64,000 nt of DNA. Origin: Rhodococcus sp. HM1 (lineage in GTDB: Bacteria > Actinomycetota > Actinomycetes > Mycobacteriales > Mycobacteriaceae). Positions 27,874 to 38,010 of the stretch are shown here, piece by piece. The translations under genes and the position numbers were made by a program. Numbering within the stretch: the stretch's first letter is position 1; each line of letters starts with the position of its first letter. The stretch covers positions 25,279 through 89,278 of the forward strand of contig NZ_JALPTB010000022.1 in the NCBI RefSeq assembly GCF_023218075.1, given 5' to 3'. The notes beneath the pieces are model-generated. The model was not told the DNA's origin. It made no database searches and saw only the letters and a program-made list of their open reading frames with translations.

Positions 27874-30800
27874 ATGAGTGACGATTCGCCGCCCCGGCAG
27901 CGGTGGTGGAACATCGAGGGGTGGGGTCTTCGCTGGAAGGTCACTGCAGTACTCGCCATTCCGGTAACGGTGGCGATGGTGCTCGGTGGTCTGCGTATCC
28001 AGGAAGAGCTCACCAACGCTGTTCACTTCTCGCAGGCTGCCGATCAGGTCGCGCACGTCCCTGATCTCGTCGACTTCGGTACCGCGCTCGGTACCCTCGC
28101 GGGTACCACCGCGGCGGGTCTGAGCACGCCGGAAGAAGTCGCTCGACTCGACGAAACACTCGAGCAGGTCCGCACCGTCGCGCTGAATCCGGAGCTCGAT
28201 CCGGTCGTCGCGGCGGACCTCACCCGCGTGCTGGCGAGCGCCGAAGCACTCCGTGACCAGATGAAGGCCGGCCAGGTTCCGATCGCCGACCTGAATCAGC
28301 GCACCACCGAAGTGCGAAGCGACATGTCGAACATCGTGAGCGCGATCGTCGACCCGATCGAGGACGAAGAGGTGCTGCTCGAGGGCACCCGCCTCGTCGA
28401 CGCGTGGGCCACCCAGCGTTACCTGTTCGACCAGGTGATGGGCATCGTCTCGATCCTGCGGGATCCCGATCAGCCCGGCACGCAGCTGGTTTCCGCGTCC
28501 GGTGCCGAGCTCGCCATGCTCGAGACGCTCGCGCGTTCCTACCCGCTGGCCGACGGCCAGATCGAGGAACTGCGCACCGCGGTGAAGACCCGCTCCGACA
28601 TGGTCGACGCTGCCGGCGACGGTCCGCTGCCACTGTTGAACCTGCGCACCTCGATGATGCGAAGCCTCGAGATCTACGGGTCGCTGATCGAGCAGGCCAC
28701 CGAGGGCATCACCAGCACCGTCGAAGAGCGTGCCGCGGAAACCCGCTCGGCCGCACTGCGCGACACCGCGATCGTTCTCGCGACGCTGCTCGCCGCTCTC
28801 GTGCTCGCGCTGCTCGTGTCGCGGTCCCTCGTCGGACCGATCCGCCGGCTGCGTTACGGCGCACTCAAGGTCGCGCGTCAGGAACTGCCCGAAGCCGTCG
28901 ACCGCATCAAGCTCGGCGACAACATCGAGGACATCGAGTTCACCCGCGTTCCGGTGCACACCACCGAGGAGATCGGCCAGCTCGCCCGCGCCGTCGACGA
29001 CATGCACGGGCAGGCACTGCGTCTCGCCGGTGAGCAGGCGCACCTCCGCCTCCAGATCAACGAGATGTTCGAGACGCTGGCCCGGCGAAGCAAGTCGCTC
29101 GTCGAGCAGCAGCTCGGCCTCATCGAACGACTCGAGTTCGAGGAGAAGGACCCGAGCCGACTCGAGAGCCTCTTCCGTCTGGACCACCTCGCGGCCCGCA
29201 TGCGCCGCAACGGCGACAACCTTCTGATTCTCTCCGGTACGCGGGTGCGTCGCGGTCACTCCGCGCCCGTCCAGCTCGGCGACATCCTCCGCGCGGCCAT
29301 GTCCGAAGTCGAGGACTACCAGCGCGTTCAGATCGGTTCGACGCCGGACGGTGCCCTCAGCGGCGCCGTCGCGACCGACATCGTCCACCTGCTCGCCGAG
29401 CTCGTCGACAACTCGCTGCGCGCGTCGCCGCCGGACAGCAACGTCACGTTCAGCTTCGCTCGCGCCGTCGACGGTGGCCTGCTCGTCGAGATCGCCGACC
29501 GCGGTATCGGTATCCCCGCCGAGGAACTCGAAGCGATCAACCACCGCCTGTCGCAGGGCGGCGAGGTCGGTCCCGACTCGGCCCGCCACATGGGTCTGTT
29601 CGTGGTGTCGCGGCTCGCGGACCGGCACGGTCTCACCGTGCGGTTGCGTCCGACCTTCGACACCGCACGCAACCCCGGTATCACTGCCAGCGTGCACATC
29701 CCGGACGTTCTGCTCGTCTCGCCGCTCGCGCTGTCCCACACCGGTCCGCAGCCCTGGCGCGGCACCGACATGCCGAACGATGCCCAGGAGCAGCCGGCAT
29801 TGCCGCGCGTGGAGCGTGAGGTGGCGCAGCTTCCGGCCGCGACACAGCAGGATCGGCCGGGTTACCAGTCGGGCGAGATCCCGGAGGTGCCGCGTCAGGC
29901 CCGTCCCGAGATCTCGGGCGAGCTTCCGGTCACACCGGTCCAGCCCGTGTCCCAGCCTCAGTCGCTGCAGAAGCCGGAGCAGAACGGTCATCAGCTGCCG
30001 GAACGCAACGGCCACCACCGGGCGCCGAACGGCCGGCCGGTGGACGGTCTGCCGCAGCGTGAGCCGGGCGCGACTCCGGGTCTGCCGCAGCGTGAGCCGG
30101 GTGCGATCCCGGGTCTTCCGCGTCGCCAGCCCGGCGCGACCCCCGGTCTGCCGGTCCCGCAGTCGCCGGCTACGCCTCCGGCCGCGTCGACGCCGACGCC
30201 CCGGGTGCAGCCCGACGCTGCCGCGGCTCTGGCCTCCGCGCTTCCGTCGCGTCAGCGGCCTGCGGTCGAGTCGGATTCCGAACGCACGGTGGTCACGCCG
30301 AGCGTCGACTCCGGTCCGGTGCAGCGTCCGCAGGACGCAGGTACGGCACAGCGTCCGCAGGACGCAGGTACGGCACAGCGTCCGCAGGACGCAGGTACGG
30401 CACAGCGTCCGCAGGACGCAGGTACGGCACAGCGTCCGCAGGAGGGTGGTCTGCCGCAGCGTCAGCCGGGTGCCACTCCGGGCCTGCCGCAGCGTCACGC
30501 CCAGCAGCCCGCGCCCCAGCCCTCGACGTCACAGCCCTCGACGTCACAGCCCTCGACGTCACAGCCGGGTGCCTCGCAGTCGCCTGCTCCGCAGCGTCAG
30601 TCGCCCCCGCCGGGCCTGCCGCAGCGTCAGCCCGGTGCCACGCCCGGTCTGACTCCCGCTCCGGCAGGTTCCGGTGTGAGTGCTCCGGCGCCTTCCGAGC
30701 CGATCGCGCCGGTTGCACCGCTCGCGCCGGTCGGTGGACCCGTCACGGGTCTTCCGCAGCGTCAGCCGGGCTCGACTCCGGGTCTGCCGCAGCGTCACGC

Positions 30801-31533
30801 CCAGCAGCCGGCGCGGCGGCCCGAACCGGTCGCCGAAGCTCCGGTCGAGACGGCAACCCCGGCGCAGGTCAACGGCCTGCCGCAGCGTCAGCCGGCCTCG
30901 ACTCCCGGTCTGCCGCAGCGTCAGCCGGGTGCCACCCCGGGCCTGCCGCAGCGGCCCGCGCAGTCGGATGCACCGCAGCCGGCCGCGACCGTCGGAGCCG
31001 CAGCTTCCGCTGCGCCCGTGCAGACTGCGCCGAGCATCGCCAACGGCGACTCGGTTTCGCCGCACAGTGAGGCCAGCCAGGCCGCACGGCACCGGTACCG
31101 GACGAACTCGGCGAAGACCGCCTCGTTCTTCCAGCCTCGGGGCGAAACCGGAGCCCTCCGCCGCCAGGCCGCAGCACCGCCGATCTTCAACGACGTGATG
31201 TCCGACTGGCTCGTCGACCCGACCAGCCTGCCGGAGGATCGGCGCAAGCGGGAATGGACGTCGGCGGCCGATGCAGGATGGGAAGCAGCGCAGCGCGCGG
31301 CCGAGGTTCCTGTGGAGGACCACACCACTGCAGGTCTGCCTCGTCGCGCCCCCGGTCACCGTCTGGTGCCGGGTGCGGTCGAACCCGTGGCACCCGTGGA
31401 ACGGCCGACGATCCGACGGCGCGATCCGGAAGCCATCCGGGCGAACCTCAGCCGTCACCAGCAGGGTGTCCGCAACGGCCGGTCTACGGTGAACGCGACC
31501 ACACGTGAGAACAACGAACAGGGAGTTCGATGA
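27874..31533 (+). CDS. cvnA: conservon sensor kinase-like ATPase (CvnA-type) with repeat-rich tail
   Basis: A 1219-residue membrane protein. A first helix lies at about 25-45, a long extracytoplasmic nitrate/nitrite-sensing-like domain follows to about 290, a second helix lies at about 296-315, then a HAMP region and a GHKL ATPase ([11 protein letters not shown]-box; DRGIGIP G-box). The tail from about 640 is Pro/Gln-rich. It contains twelve GLPQR/GLPRR motifs, four perfect 27-bp repeats (QRPQDAGTA, 30322-30429) and three 15-bp repeats (PSTSQ, 30521-30565). CvnA proteins head Streptomyces conservons and pair with a roadblock protein, DUF742 protein and GTPase, all of which follow here. The stop overlaps the next start (ATGA). 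The stimulus is unknown. Confidence 0.9.
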   Translation: MSDDSPPRQRWWNIEGWGLRWKVTAVLAIPVTVAMVLGGLRIQEELTNAVHFSQAADQVAHVPDLVDFGTALGTLAGTTAAGLSTPEEVARLDETLEQVRTVALNPELDPVVAADLTRVLASAEALRDQMKAGQVPIADLNQRTTEVRSDMSNIVSAIVDPIEDEEVLLEGTRLVDAWATQRYLFDQVMGIVSILRDPDQPGTQLVSASGAELAMLETLARSYPLADGQIEELRTAVKTRSDMVDAAGDGPLPLLNLRTSMMRSLEIYGSLIEQATEGITSTVEERAAETRSAALRDTAIVLATLLAALVLALLVSRSLVGPIRRLRYGALKVARQELPEAVDRIKLGDNIEDIEFTRVPVHTTEEIGQLARAVDDMHGQALRLAGEQAHLRLQINEMFETLARRSKSLVEQQLGLIERLEFEEKDPSRLESLFRLDHLAARMRRNGDNLLILSGTRVRRGHSAPVQLGDILRAAMSEVEDYQRVQIGSTPDGALSGAVATDIVHLLAELVDNSLRASPPDSNVTFSFARAVDGGLLVEIADRGIGIPAEELEAINHRLSQGGEVGPDSARHMGLFVVSRLADRHGLTVRLRPTFDTARNPGITASVHIPDVLLVSPLALSHTGPQPWRGTDMPNDAQEQPALPRVEREVAQLPAATQQDRPGYQSGEIPEVPRQARPEISGELPVTPVQPVSQPQSLQKPEQNGHQLPERNGHHRAPNGRPVDGLPQREPGATPGLPQREPGAIPGLPRRQPGATPGLPVPQSPATPPAASTPTPRVQPDAAAALASALPSRQRPAVESDSERTVVTPSVDSGPVQRPQDAGTAQRPQDAGTAQRPQDAGTAQRPQDAGTAQRPQEGGLPQRQPGATPGLPQRHAQQPAPQPSTSQPSTSQPSTSQPGASQSPAPQRQSPPPGLPQRQPGATPGLTPAPAGSGVSAPAPSEPIAPVAPLAPVGGPVTGLPQRQPGSTPGLPQRHAQQPARRPEPVAEAPVETATPAQVNGLPQRQPASTPGLPQRQPGATPGLPQRPAQSDAPQPAATVGAAASAAPVQTAPSIANGDSVSPHSEASQAARHRYRTNSAKTASFFQPRGETGALRRQAAAPPIFNDVMSDWLVDPTSLPEDRRKREWTSAADAGWEAAQRAAEVPVEDHTTAGLPRRAPGHRLVPGAVEPVAPVERPTIRRRDPEAIRANLSRHQQGVRNGRSTVNATTRENNEQGVR
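30322..30444 (+). repeat. 27-bp coding tandem repeat in cvnA tail
   Basis: Four identical 27-bp units start at 30322, 30349, 30376 and 30403, with a partial fifth to 30444. Each encodes QRPQDAGTA. Perfect identity suggests recent slippage and strain-to-strain length variation. Confidence 0.95.
30521..30565 (+). repeat. 15-bp coding tandem repeat in cvnA tail
   Basis: CCTCGACGTCACAGC occurs three times in a row (30521, 30536, 30551), encoding PSTSQ each time. Confidence 0.93.
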
Positions 31534-31946
31534 ATATTGACCACGGATCCGATGTAACTCGTCCTTTGGACTGGTTGGTATCGAACTTCGCGCGCGAGGT
31601 TCCCGGTGTTTCCCACGCCGTGCTCGTGTCCGCCGACGGCTTGCTCATGGCCGCCAGCGCACACCTTCCGGTCGACCGCGCCGAGCAGCTCGCTGCGGTG
31701 ACGTCCGGTCTCGCCAGCCTGTCCAACGGTGTTTCGCAGCTCTTCGACGGCGGCGGCGTGCTGCAGTCCGTCGTGGAGATGCAGCACGGTTACCTGCTGC
31801 TCATGAGCGTCGGCGACGGCTCTCACCTGGCCGCCCTGACCGCCTCGGAATGCGACATCGGACAGGTCGGTTACGAGATGGCACTCCTGGTCGACCGCGT
31901 GGGAGCGTCGGTCGAGGCGACCCCGCGGGTCGGCCAGGGGTCCTGA
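31530..31946 (+). CDS. cvnB: roadblock/LC7 domain protein (CvnB-type)
   Basis: A 138-residue roadblock/LC7 protein: [20 protein letters not shown] opens the alpha-beta fold, and the core strand [11 protein letters not shown] follows. Such proteins regulate small GTPases, here the Ras-like protein two genes downstream. The start overlaps the cvnA stop by 4 bases. In Streptomyces conservons CvnB associates with CvnA at the membrane. No membrane segment is present, so recruitment through CvnA or CvnD is likely. Confidence 0.93.
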   Translation: MNIDHGSDVTRPLDWLVSNFAREVPGVSHAVLVSADGLLMAASAHLPVDRAEQLAAVTSGLASLSNGVSQLFDGGGVLQSVVEMQHGYLLLMSVGDGSHLAALTASECDIGQVGYEMALLVDRVGASVEATPRVGQGS

Positions 31947-31959
31947 CGTCGAGGTGGCC

Positions 31960-32334
31960 ATGGAATCGCGCAAACCTGAGTCGGTGCCGGACCAACCCAG
32001 TCTGGTCCGCCCGTACTCGCTGACTTCGGGGCGAACGAACCCCGCAGTCGAACTGGCGTTGGAGGCGTTGATCCAGGCGATCCCGGGCACCGACGATCGG
32101 GCCCGGGACCTGGACAACATCAACGCCACCATTTTGGAGTTGTGCAAGGAGTCCCCGTCGGTAGCCGAGATCGCTGCTCGGGTGGGTGTGCCAATCGGGG
32201 TGGCACGCGTCCTCGTCGCGGATCTCGTCGAGGCCGGACACGTCCAGATCTTGGCCACGCTCAAAGACGATTCGAGCGACGCGGAGCGTCGTGAGCTGAT
32301 TGAAAGGGTCCTCAGTGGACTTCGCGAACTCTAA
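31960..32334 (+). CDS. cvnC: DUF742 protein (CvnC-type)
   Basis: A 124-residue DUF742 protein. It has the family opening SLVRPYSLTSGRTNP and a winged-helix-like C-terminal half (SPSVAEIAARVGVPIGVARV, LVADLVEAGHVQI). The start at ATG 31960 is set by GAGG at 31951-31954; the GTG at 31954 overlaps that RBS. CvnC proteins connect the roadblock protein and GTPase in the conservon, but their biochemical role is unclear. The 3' end overlaps cvnD by 20 bases. Confidence 0.9.
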   Translation: MESRKPESVPDQPSLVRPYSLTSGRTNPAVELALEALIQAIPGTDDRARDLDNINATILELCKESPSVAEIAARVGVPIGVARVLVADLVEAGHVQILATLKDDSSDAERRELIERVLSGLREL

Positions 32335-32902
32335 CGACCCCAAGCGGGTGACCTCGACCAAAATCGTGATCGCCGGCGGCTTCGGTGTCGGAAAGACCAC
32401 GTTGGTGGGGGCAGTGTCGGAGATCGTCCCGCTGCGCACGGAAGCCTTGGTGACCAACGCCAGCGACGGCGTGGACAACTTGAGCGCTACGCCCCAGAAG
32501 GCCACGACGACCGTCGCCATGGACTTCGGTCGTATCAGCCTGGCCGAGGATCTCGTGCTGTACCTGTTCGGTACGCCGGGACAGCATCGGTTCTGGTTCA
32601 TGTGGGACGACCTCATCCGCGGTGCCATCGGGGCGATCGTGCTGATCGACACCCGTCGCCTGGACGAGAGCTTCGCCGCCGTCGACTTCTTCGAGGCGCG
32701 GAACCTCCCGTTCATCGTCGCGATCAACGAGTTCGACGATGCGCCTCGTTACCCCGTGGAGGACATCCGGCAGGCGCTGGCCGTCTCGGCGGAGGTCCCG
32801 ATCGTCTCGATCGACGCCCGGGCCCGCGAATCGGCGAAGTCCGCTCTGGTGACCGTCACCGAATATGCACTGAGGAAGTTGCACCAGCCGGTGGCCCGGT
32901 AG
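32315..32902 (+). CDS. cvnD: Ras-like GTPase (CvnD-type)
   Basis: A 195-residue small GTPase. The P-loop is GGFGVGKTTLV (about residue 19), the G3 region reads FGTPGQHRFW, and the base-recognition loop is AINEFDDA in place of NKxD. The GxxGxGKT loop and the PGQ in G3 are typical of the MglA/CvnD group. The start is GTG 32315 with AAAGGG upstream. It is probably switched by the roadblock protein CvnB and its state read by CvnA. It shares one base with the next gene (TAGTG). Confidence 0.93.
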   Translation: MDFANSNDPKRVTSTKIVIAGGFGVGKTTLVGAVSEIVPLRTEALVTNASDGVDNLSATPQKATTTVAMDFGRISLAEDLVLYLFGTPGQHRFWFMWDDLIRGAIGAIVLIDTRRLDESFAAVDFFEARNLPFIVAINEFDDAPRYPVEDIRQALAVSAEVPIVSIDARARESAKSALVTVTEYALRKLHQPVAR

Positions 32903-33711
32903 TGGACGCCGACATCCAGCTCTTCTCGATGGGGGCATGGGTGGTGGTCCTGGCGTTCGCGACGTCGTCGATCGGTCTGCTGGTCGGCCTCGTGAGCGCC
33001 AGGAAGGCACGATTCGCCACCACCGATCGGCAAGGGCTGTTGTGGATGCTGCTGGCGGCCGCGTGCGCGGGGGGAGTGGGGACGTGGCTCGCCCTGCTTC
33101 TCGCCGTCGCGGGATTCGGGGTCACCGACAGCATCGTGCGCCACGATCTGGTGACCATCGCGTTCTCGCTGGCGGTGGCGCTGGTGAGCTCGTTCGTCGC
33201 GCTGGTCGTCTCGATCAGCCGCGACGGGCATTCACCCGGCCGGTTGCTCGCCGGTGGGGTGCTGTTCGGCGCCGGGATCTGCGTGGTGTTCCTGTCCCTC
33301 ATGTGGTCCGTGCGGCTGCAGGGCACGTTCACCTTCGACACCCCGTTCGTCATCGCGACCGCGGCGGTGTCGCTGGTCGTGGCGTTCTCCTTCCTGTGGC
33401 TCGTGGAGGTCGCGGACCGCACGCTCCTGCGCATCTGTGGAAGTGTCGTGACGGGCGCGGCCGTCCTCGGTGTCTACTTCCTCGGGATGGCGTCGGTGGA
33501 GGTGACACCGGACTCCTCGATCGCGATGCCCGGTGGGATCGAGCTCTTCTCGGTGTTGTTCGCGGTGTTCGTCGTGGGCACGGTGGTCATCACCCTGCCC
33601 ATCGTGCTGACCCTCATGGACCCGGATCGTGTTGCGGCGCAACTCGAACGGGAAGTCGATCAGTGGGTCGCCGAACAGGGCGGAAACGACGAGGGCGCGC
33701 GGCTCGGTTAG
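32902..33711 (+). CDS. multi-pass membrane protein, MHYT-like with lost histidines
   Basis: A 269-residue membrane protein with about seven helices and a short acidic tail. Three helix ends line up with MHYT-domain motifs (MHYTGM-type) but without His or the full motif: GVGTWLALLLA, FGAGICVVFLSLMW and LGVYFLGMASVEV. MHYT domains are proposed to bind a metal or gas through these residues, so this copy would be a degenerate or differently tuned sensor, or simply a membrane scaffold. It starts at the GTG that overlaps the cvnD stop by one base, so it belongs to the conservon operon. The fold call is inference from motif spacing. Confidence 0.7.
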   Translation: MDADIQLFSMGAWVVVLAFATSSIGLLVGLVSARKARFATTDRQGLLWMLLAAACAGGVGTWLALLLAVAGFGVTDSIVRHDLVTIAFSLAVALVSSFVALVVSISRDGHSPGRLLAGGVLFGAGICVVFLSLMWSVRLQGTFTFDTPFVIATAAVSLVVAFSFLWLVEVADRTLLRICGSVVTGAAVLGVYFLGMASVEVTPDSSIAMPGGIELFSVLFAVFVVGTVVITLPIVLTLMDPDRVAAQLEREVDQWVAEQGGNDEGARLG

Positions 33712-33883
33712 ACCGGTCCCGGCCCTCCCCGCCGGCACGACCGTCCTGTGTGCAACGTGATGGAAGGAAAGTGCCGTCCTTCTGGGTGTTCGCTGACCTG
33801 CACCTATAGACTCGGGTGGTTGCGAGACGTCCACCGGGCGACGGTTCCGGGTAGACGTTCGAGCCGAGTAGAAGAAGGAGCTC

Positions 33884-36388
33884 ATGACCGACACCACGTT
33901 GCCGCCGGAGGGGCCGGGGCACGACCGCATCGAGCCCGTCGACATCCAGCAGGAGATGCAGAGCAGCTACATCGATTACGCGATGAGCGTGATCGTGGGC
34001 CGCGCGCTGCCCGATGTGCGCGACGGCCTCAAGCCGGTGCATCGCCGCGTCCTGTACGCCATGTACGACAACGGTTTCCGCCCGGACCGCGGTTACGTGA
34101 AGTCGGCCCGCGCCGTTGCCGAGACGATGGGCAACTACCACCCGCACGGCGACTCCTCCATCTACGACGCGCTCGTGCGTCTCGCCCAGCCGTGGTCGAT
34201 GCGGTACCCGCTCGTCGACGGTCAGGGCAACTTCGGTTCCCCCGGCAACGACGGTGCCGCCGCGATGCGGTACACCGAGTGCCGCCTCACGCCGCTCGCG
34301 ATGGAGATGCTGCGCGAAATCGACCACGAGACGGTCGATTTCCAGCCGAACTACGACGGCCGCACGCAGGAACCGACGGTTCTCCCCAGCCGTATCCCCA
34401 ACCTGTTGATCAACGGGTCCAACGGCATCGCCGTCGGTATGGCGACGAACATTCCGCCGCACAACCTCAACGAGGTCGCCGAGGCGATCTACTGGGCGCT
34501 CGAGAACTTCGAGGCGGACGAGCAGACCACACTCGCGGCCGTGATGGAACGCATCAAGGGCCCGGACTTCCCCACGGCGGGTCTGATCGTGGGCAGCCAG
34601 GGCATCCACGACGCGTACACCACCGGTCGCGGTTCGGTGCGGATGCGCGCGGTCGTCGAGATCGAGGAGGACGCCAAGGGGCGCACCACGATCGTCGTCA
34701 CCGAACTGCCGTACCAGGTGAACCCGGACAACCTGATCACGTCCATCGCGACGCAGGTCCGGGACGGCAAGATCGCCGGCATCTCCGAGATCCACGACGA
34801 GTCCTCCGATCGCGTCGGTATGCGCATCGTGATCACGGTCCGCCGCGACGCGGTCGCGAAGGTCGTGCTCAACAACCTGTACAAGCACACGCAGCTGCAG
34901 ACCAGCTTCGGCTGCAACATGCTCTCGATCGTCGACGGGGTGCCGCGCACACTGCGCCTCGACCAGATGATCCGGTACTACGTCAACCACCAGATCGAGG
35001 TCATCGTCCGCAGGACCCGGTACCTGCTGCGCAAGGCCGAGGAACGTGCCCACATCCTGCGCGGCCTGGTCAAGGCGCTCGATGCGCTCGACGAGGTCAT
35101 CGCCCTCATCCGTCGTTCGCAGACGGTCGACATCGCCCGCACGGGCCTGATGGACCTGCTCACAGTCGACGAGATCCAGGCCGACGCGATCCTCGCGATG
35201 CAGTTGCGCCGCCTCGCCGCCCTCGAGCGTCAGAAGATCATCGACGAACTGGCCGAGATCGAGCGCGAGATCGACGACTACAAGGACATCCTGGCGAAGC
35301 CGGAACGGCAGCGCGCGATCGTCCGTGACGAGCTGAAGGAAGTCGTCGACAAGTACGGCGACGAGCGGCGCACCAAGATCATCGCGTCCGACGGCGAGGT
35401 GTCCGACGAGGATCTCATCGCCCGCGAGGACGTCGTCGTCACGATCACCGAGACCGGCTACGCCAAGCGGACGAAGACCGATCTGTACCGGTCGCAGAAG
35501 CGCGGCGGCAAGGGTGTCAAGGGCGCCGAGCTCAAGCAGGACGACATCGTGAAGAACTTCTTCGTGACGTCGACGCACGACTGGCTGCTGTTCTTCACCA
35601 CCAAGGGCCGCGTCTACCGGGCCAAGGCGTACGAGCTGCCCGAGGCCAACCGCACCGCGCGCGGCCAGCACGTCGCGAACCTGCTGGCGTTCCAGCCGGA
35701 CGAGCGGATCCAGGGCGTGATCCGGATCAAGTCGTACGAGGATGCGCCGTACCTGGTGCTCGCCACCCGCAACGGCCTGGTCAAGAAGTCGCGGCTCGCG
35801 GACTTCGACTCCAACCGGTCCGGCGGCATCGTCGCGATCAACCTGCGCGACGAGGACGAACTCGTCGGTGCGGTGCTGTGCTCCGCCGACGACGACCTGC
35901 TGCTCGTGTCGGAGCAGGGCCAGTCGATCCGGTTCTCGGCGACGGACGAGGCGCTGCGGCCGATGGGCCGCGCGACGTCCGGTGTGCAGGGCATGCGGTT
36001 CAACGGCGACGACAAGCTGCTGTCCCTCAACGTGGTCCGCGAGGGAACGTATCTGCTGGTCGCGACGTCCGGTGGCTACTCCAAGCGCACGCCGATGGAG
36101 GACTACCCGGTCCAGGGCCGTGGCGGTAAGGGTGTCTTGACGATCCAGTACGACCGCAAGCGTGGCACCCTGGTCGGAGCGCTCATCGTGGACGATGACG
36201 ACGAGCTCTACGCGATCACCTCCGGTGGTGGGGTCATCCGTACCGCCGCCAAGCAGGTGCGCAAGGCCGGCCGCCAGACGAAGGGCGTCCGGTTGATGAA
36301 CCTGGCCGAGGGCGACACGTTGCTGGCGATCGCACGCAACGCCGATGAGCCCGAGGAGGGCGCCACATCAGATGCGAAGGAGTCGTAA
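33884..36388 (+). CDS. gyrA: DNA gyrase subunit A
   Basis: An 834-residue GyrA. The winged-helix/tower breakage-reunion domain spans about 1-500, with catalytic Tyr130 in AAMRYTE. The C-terminal beta-pinwheel has the GyrA box QKRGGKG. The quinolone-determining region reads GDSSIYD: Ser91 and Asp95 are the residues equivalent to E. coli Ser83 and Asp87, so no classical resistance change is present. ATG 33884 follows AGAAGGAG. The gene is separated from gyrB by the conservon operon and followed directly by a DUF3566 gene, as in Rv0006-Rv0007. Confidence 0.98.
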   Translation: MTDTTLPPEGPGHDRIEPVDIQQEMQSSYIDYAMSVIVGRALPDVRDGLKPVHRRVLYAMYDNGFRPDRGYVKSARAVAETMGNYHPHGDSSIYDALVRLAQPWSMRYPLVDGQGNFGSPGNDGAAAMRYTECRLTPLAMEMLREIDHETVDFQPNYDGRTQEPTVLPSRIPNLLINGSNGIAVGMATNIPPHNLNEVAEAIYWALENFEADEQTTLAAVMERIKGPDFPTAGLIVGSQGIHDAYTTGRGSVRMRAVVEIEEDAKGRTTIVVTELPYQVNPDNLITSIATQVRDGKIAGISEIHDESSDRVGMRIVITVRRDAVAKVVLNNLYKHTQLQTSFGCNMLSIVDGVPRTLRLDQMIRYYVNHQIEVIVRRTRYLLRKAEERAHILRGLVKALDALDEVIALIRRSQTVDIARTGLMDLLTVDEIQADAILAMQLRRLAALERQKIIDELAEIEREIDDYKDILAKPERQRAIVRDELKEVVDKYGDERRTKIIASDGEVSDEDLIAREDVVVTITETGYAKRTKTDLYRSQKRGGKGVKGAELKQDDIVKNFFVTSTHDWLLFFTTKGRVYRAKAYELPEANRTARGQHVANLLAFQPDERIQGVIRIKSYEDAPYLVLATRNGLVKKSRLADFDSNRSGGIVAINLRDEDELVGAVLCSADDDLLLVSEQGQSIRFSATDEALRPMGRATSGVQGMRFNGDDKLLSLNVVREGTYLLVATSGGYSKRTPMEDYPVQGRGGKGVLTIQYDRKRGTLVGALIVDDDDELYAITSGGGVIRTAAKQVRKAGRQTKGVRLMNLAEGDTLLAIARNADEPEEGATSDAKES

Positions 36389-37612
36389 GTGAGCACTCCC
36401 CAAGGACCGAACGGTGCCGACAAGGGGTCGCCGGCACCGAAGGGGCCTAATGGGCAGGAGACGGCGAATGCGCCGGTGAAGCCGGACGCAGCGAAGCCGT
36501 CGTCGGCAGAGGCTCCGTCGGCCGCATCGGCTCCGGCGGCTCCGAAGTCGCCCGACGCTCCGAAGGCCCCCGCAGGCCCGGCGGCCCAGGCTGCGGCGAA
36601 GCCGGAACCGTCCGAGCCGTCGGATCCGCCCCCGACCGGTGCCGACAAGCCCGCTACGGGTGCCGACAAGCCGGCCGCCGGTGCCGACAAGCCTGCGGCG
36701 GGCGCTGCGGACAAGCCCGCACCGAATCCGACCGCACAGACGACACCGACCGTCCGTCGGGCCGCGGACAAGGGCGTGAACCCCGCGCAGTCCGGCGCCC
36801 AGCGCCCGGCTGCCGCCGGTCAGGTCCCGCCGTGGCAGCGGGGACAGCAGACCCCGGCCGCGCACCAGAACACTCCGCAGACGAACCTGCCGGGTCGTGG
36901 TCAGGGCGTCGACCGGGCGGTCACCGGGAACGCTGCTCCGCAGCGCGCCTCGGCCCAGCCCGCCAGCGCACGGCCGCAGAGTGCCCCGACGCCTCCGACA
37001 CGGCCCGTCGTGACCGGTACCGCGGCGGCGTCGCTGACCGGCGGTGCGGATCGGACGTCCGTCAAGGCCAAGTCGGCGATCATCGACGGGCCGACGCGGC
37101 ACATCGAACGTAAGGACCTCGCGAAGGACCTGCCGGACCTGTCGACGGTGAAGCACCCGCTTCCGGCTTCGGCACCGGGGGCCGGGGAGGCCTCTGCGGG
37201 CGCTCCCGCCGCGTCGTCCGCCACGGATGTGACCGCGGCGGTGCCGATGGCCGGGGAGCCGCTGCGCGCGACCGTTCAGGTCCGTCGCATCGATCCGTGG
37301 TCGATGCTCAAGATTTCCTCCGTGATTTCCCTCTCACTCTTCTTCGTGTGGATGGTCGCGGTGGGTCTGCTCTACGGCATCCTCGCCGGCATGGGCGTGT
37401 GGGAGCGCCTGAACAGCGCTTTCACCGACATCGTGTCCGAATCCGGTAGTGGGGGCCTGATCAGCGCAGGTCAGGTCTTCGGCTACGCCACGGTGATCGG
37501 CCTGGCCAACACGATCCTGCTGACGGCCATGGCGACGCTCGGGGCGTTCATCTACAACCTCTGCACCGATCTGGTCGGCGGTGTGCAGGTCACTCTCGCT
37601 GACCCCGACTGA
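36389..37612 (+). CDS. DUF3566 membrane protein (Rv0007-like)
   Basis: A 407-residue protein. Residues 1-275 are Ala/Pro/Lys-rich and probably disordered, with repeated GADKPA units near residues 87-105. The C-terminal DUF3566 domain (about 285-407) begins ATVQVRRIDPWSMLKIS and has two membrane helices. The GTG at 36389 directly follows the gyrA TAA, with AAGGAG inside the gyrA end, so the two are cotranscribed. It is syntenic with Rv0007. Molecular function unknown; a role in envelope or cell-wall metabolism has been proposed for the family. Confidence 0.88.
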   Translation: MSTPQGPNGADKGSPAPKGPNGQETANAPVKPDAAKPSSAEAPSAASAPAAPKSPDAPKAPAGPAAQAAAKPEPSEPSDPPPTGADKPATGADKPAAGADKPAAGAADKPAPNPTAQTTPTVRRAADKGVNPAQSGAQRPAAAGQVPPWQRGQQTPAAHQNTPQTNLPGRGQGVDRAVTGNAAPQRASAQPASARPQSAPTPPTRPVVTGTAAASLTGGADRTSVKAKSAIIDGPTRHIERKDLAKDLPDLSTVKHPLPASAPGAGEASAGAPAASSATDVTAAVPMAGEPLRATVQVRRIDPWSMLKISSVISLSLFFVWMVAVGLLYGILAGMGVWERLNSAFTDIVSESGSGGLISAGQVFGYATVIGLANTILLTAMATLGAFIYNLCTDLVGGVQVTLADPD

Positions 37613-37687
37613 CCTGGGAAAACGCTGCCCCGCCGAACCGATTTTGTCGTTCGTGGTTCGGTGGGGTAGTGTTCCGAATCGGTTCGA

Positions 37688-37761
37688 GGGCCTATAGCTC
37701 AGGCGGTTAGAGCGCTTCGCTGATAACGAAGAGGTCGGAGGTTCAAGTCCTCCTAGGCCCA
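37688..37761 (+). tRNA. ileT: tRNA-Ile (GAT)
   Basis: The acceptor arms GGGCCTA and TAGGCCC pair perfectly, the anticodon loop has GAT at 37722-37724 on the stem CTTCG/CGAAG, and the T-arm has GGTTCAAGTCC. CCA is not encoded. It follows the DUF3566 gene by 75 bp, as in mycobacteria. Confidence 0.97.
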
Positions 37762-37787
37762 CTCCCCGTGCCGGAAGGGCAGCCAGC

Positions 37788-37889
37788 ATGAAGGTTCTCG
37801 CATTCGTGGGAGCTGCAGTGCTGGTGGCCATCGGAATCGCTCGGATGCTTCGGAGCGAAGACGAATGGCACGAGGTCACCAGCCGCTGA
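37788..37889 (+). CDS. DLW-39-like microprotein between tRNA genes
   Basis: A 33-codon gene with GGAAGGG ten bases before its ATG. The product starts MKVLAFVGAAVLVAIGIARM, a single hydrophobic helix, then a charged tail SEDEWHEVTSR. Size, one-helix layout and position between tRNA-Ile and tRNA-Ala near gyrA match the actinobacterial DLW-39 family, although the name-giving DLW is DEW here. Function unknown; likely a small inner-membrane protein. It was identified by direct reading, not from a long open frame. Confidence 0.7.
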   Translation: MKVLAFVGAAVLVAIGIARMLRSEDEWHEVTSR

Positions 37890-37897
37890 CGGCGGAC

Positions 37898-37970
37898 GGG
37901 GCCTTAGCTCAGTTGGTAGAGCGCTGCCTTTGCAAGGCAGATGTCAGGAGTTCGAATCTCCTAGGCTCCA
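37898..37970 (+). tRNA. alaT: tRNA-Ala (TGC)
   Basis: The acceptor arms GGGGCCT and AGGCTCC pair (one G-T). The D-arm reads TAGCTCAGTTGGTAGAG, the anticodon TGC is at 37931-37933 on the stem CTGCC/GGCAG, and the T-loop is GTTCGAATC. CCA is not encoded. Confidence 0.97.
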
Positions 37971-38010
37971 CAATAGAAAACACAGTCTCCACAATCGAAG
38001 ACACAGCAGA

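Noticed and set aside
27772..30498. 908-codon open frame on the minus strand opposite cvnA
   Set aside because: Repetitive [13 protein letters not shown] peptide produced by the plus-strand repeats; no RBS and no protein-like domains.
33712..33883. Possible hairpin terminator after the conservon operon
   Set aside because: The GC-rich sequence near 33715-33745 gives no clean stem, so gyrA may be partly read from the conservon promoter.
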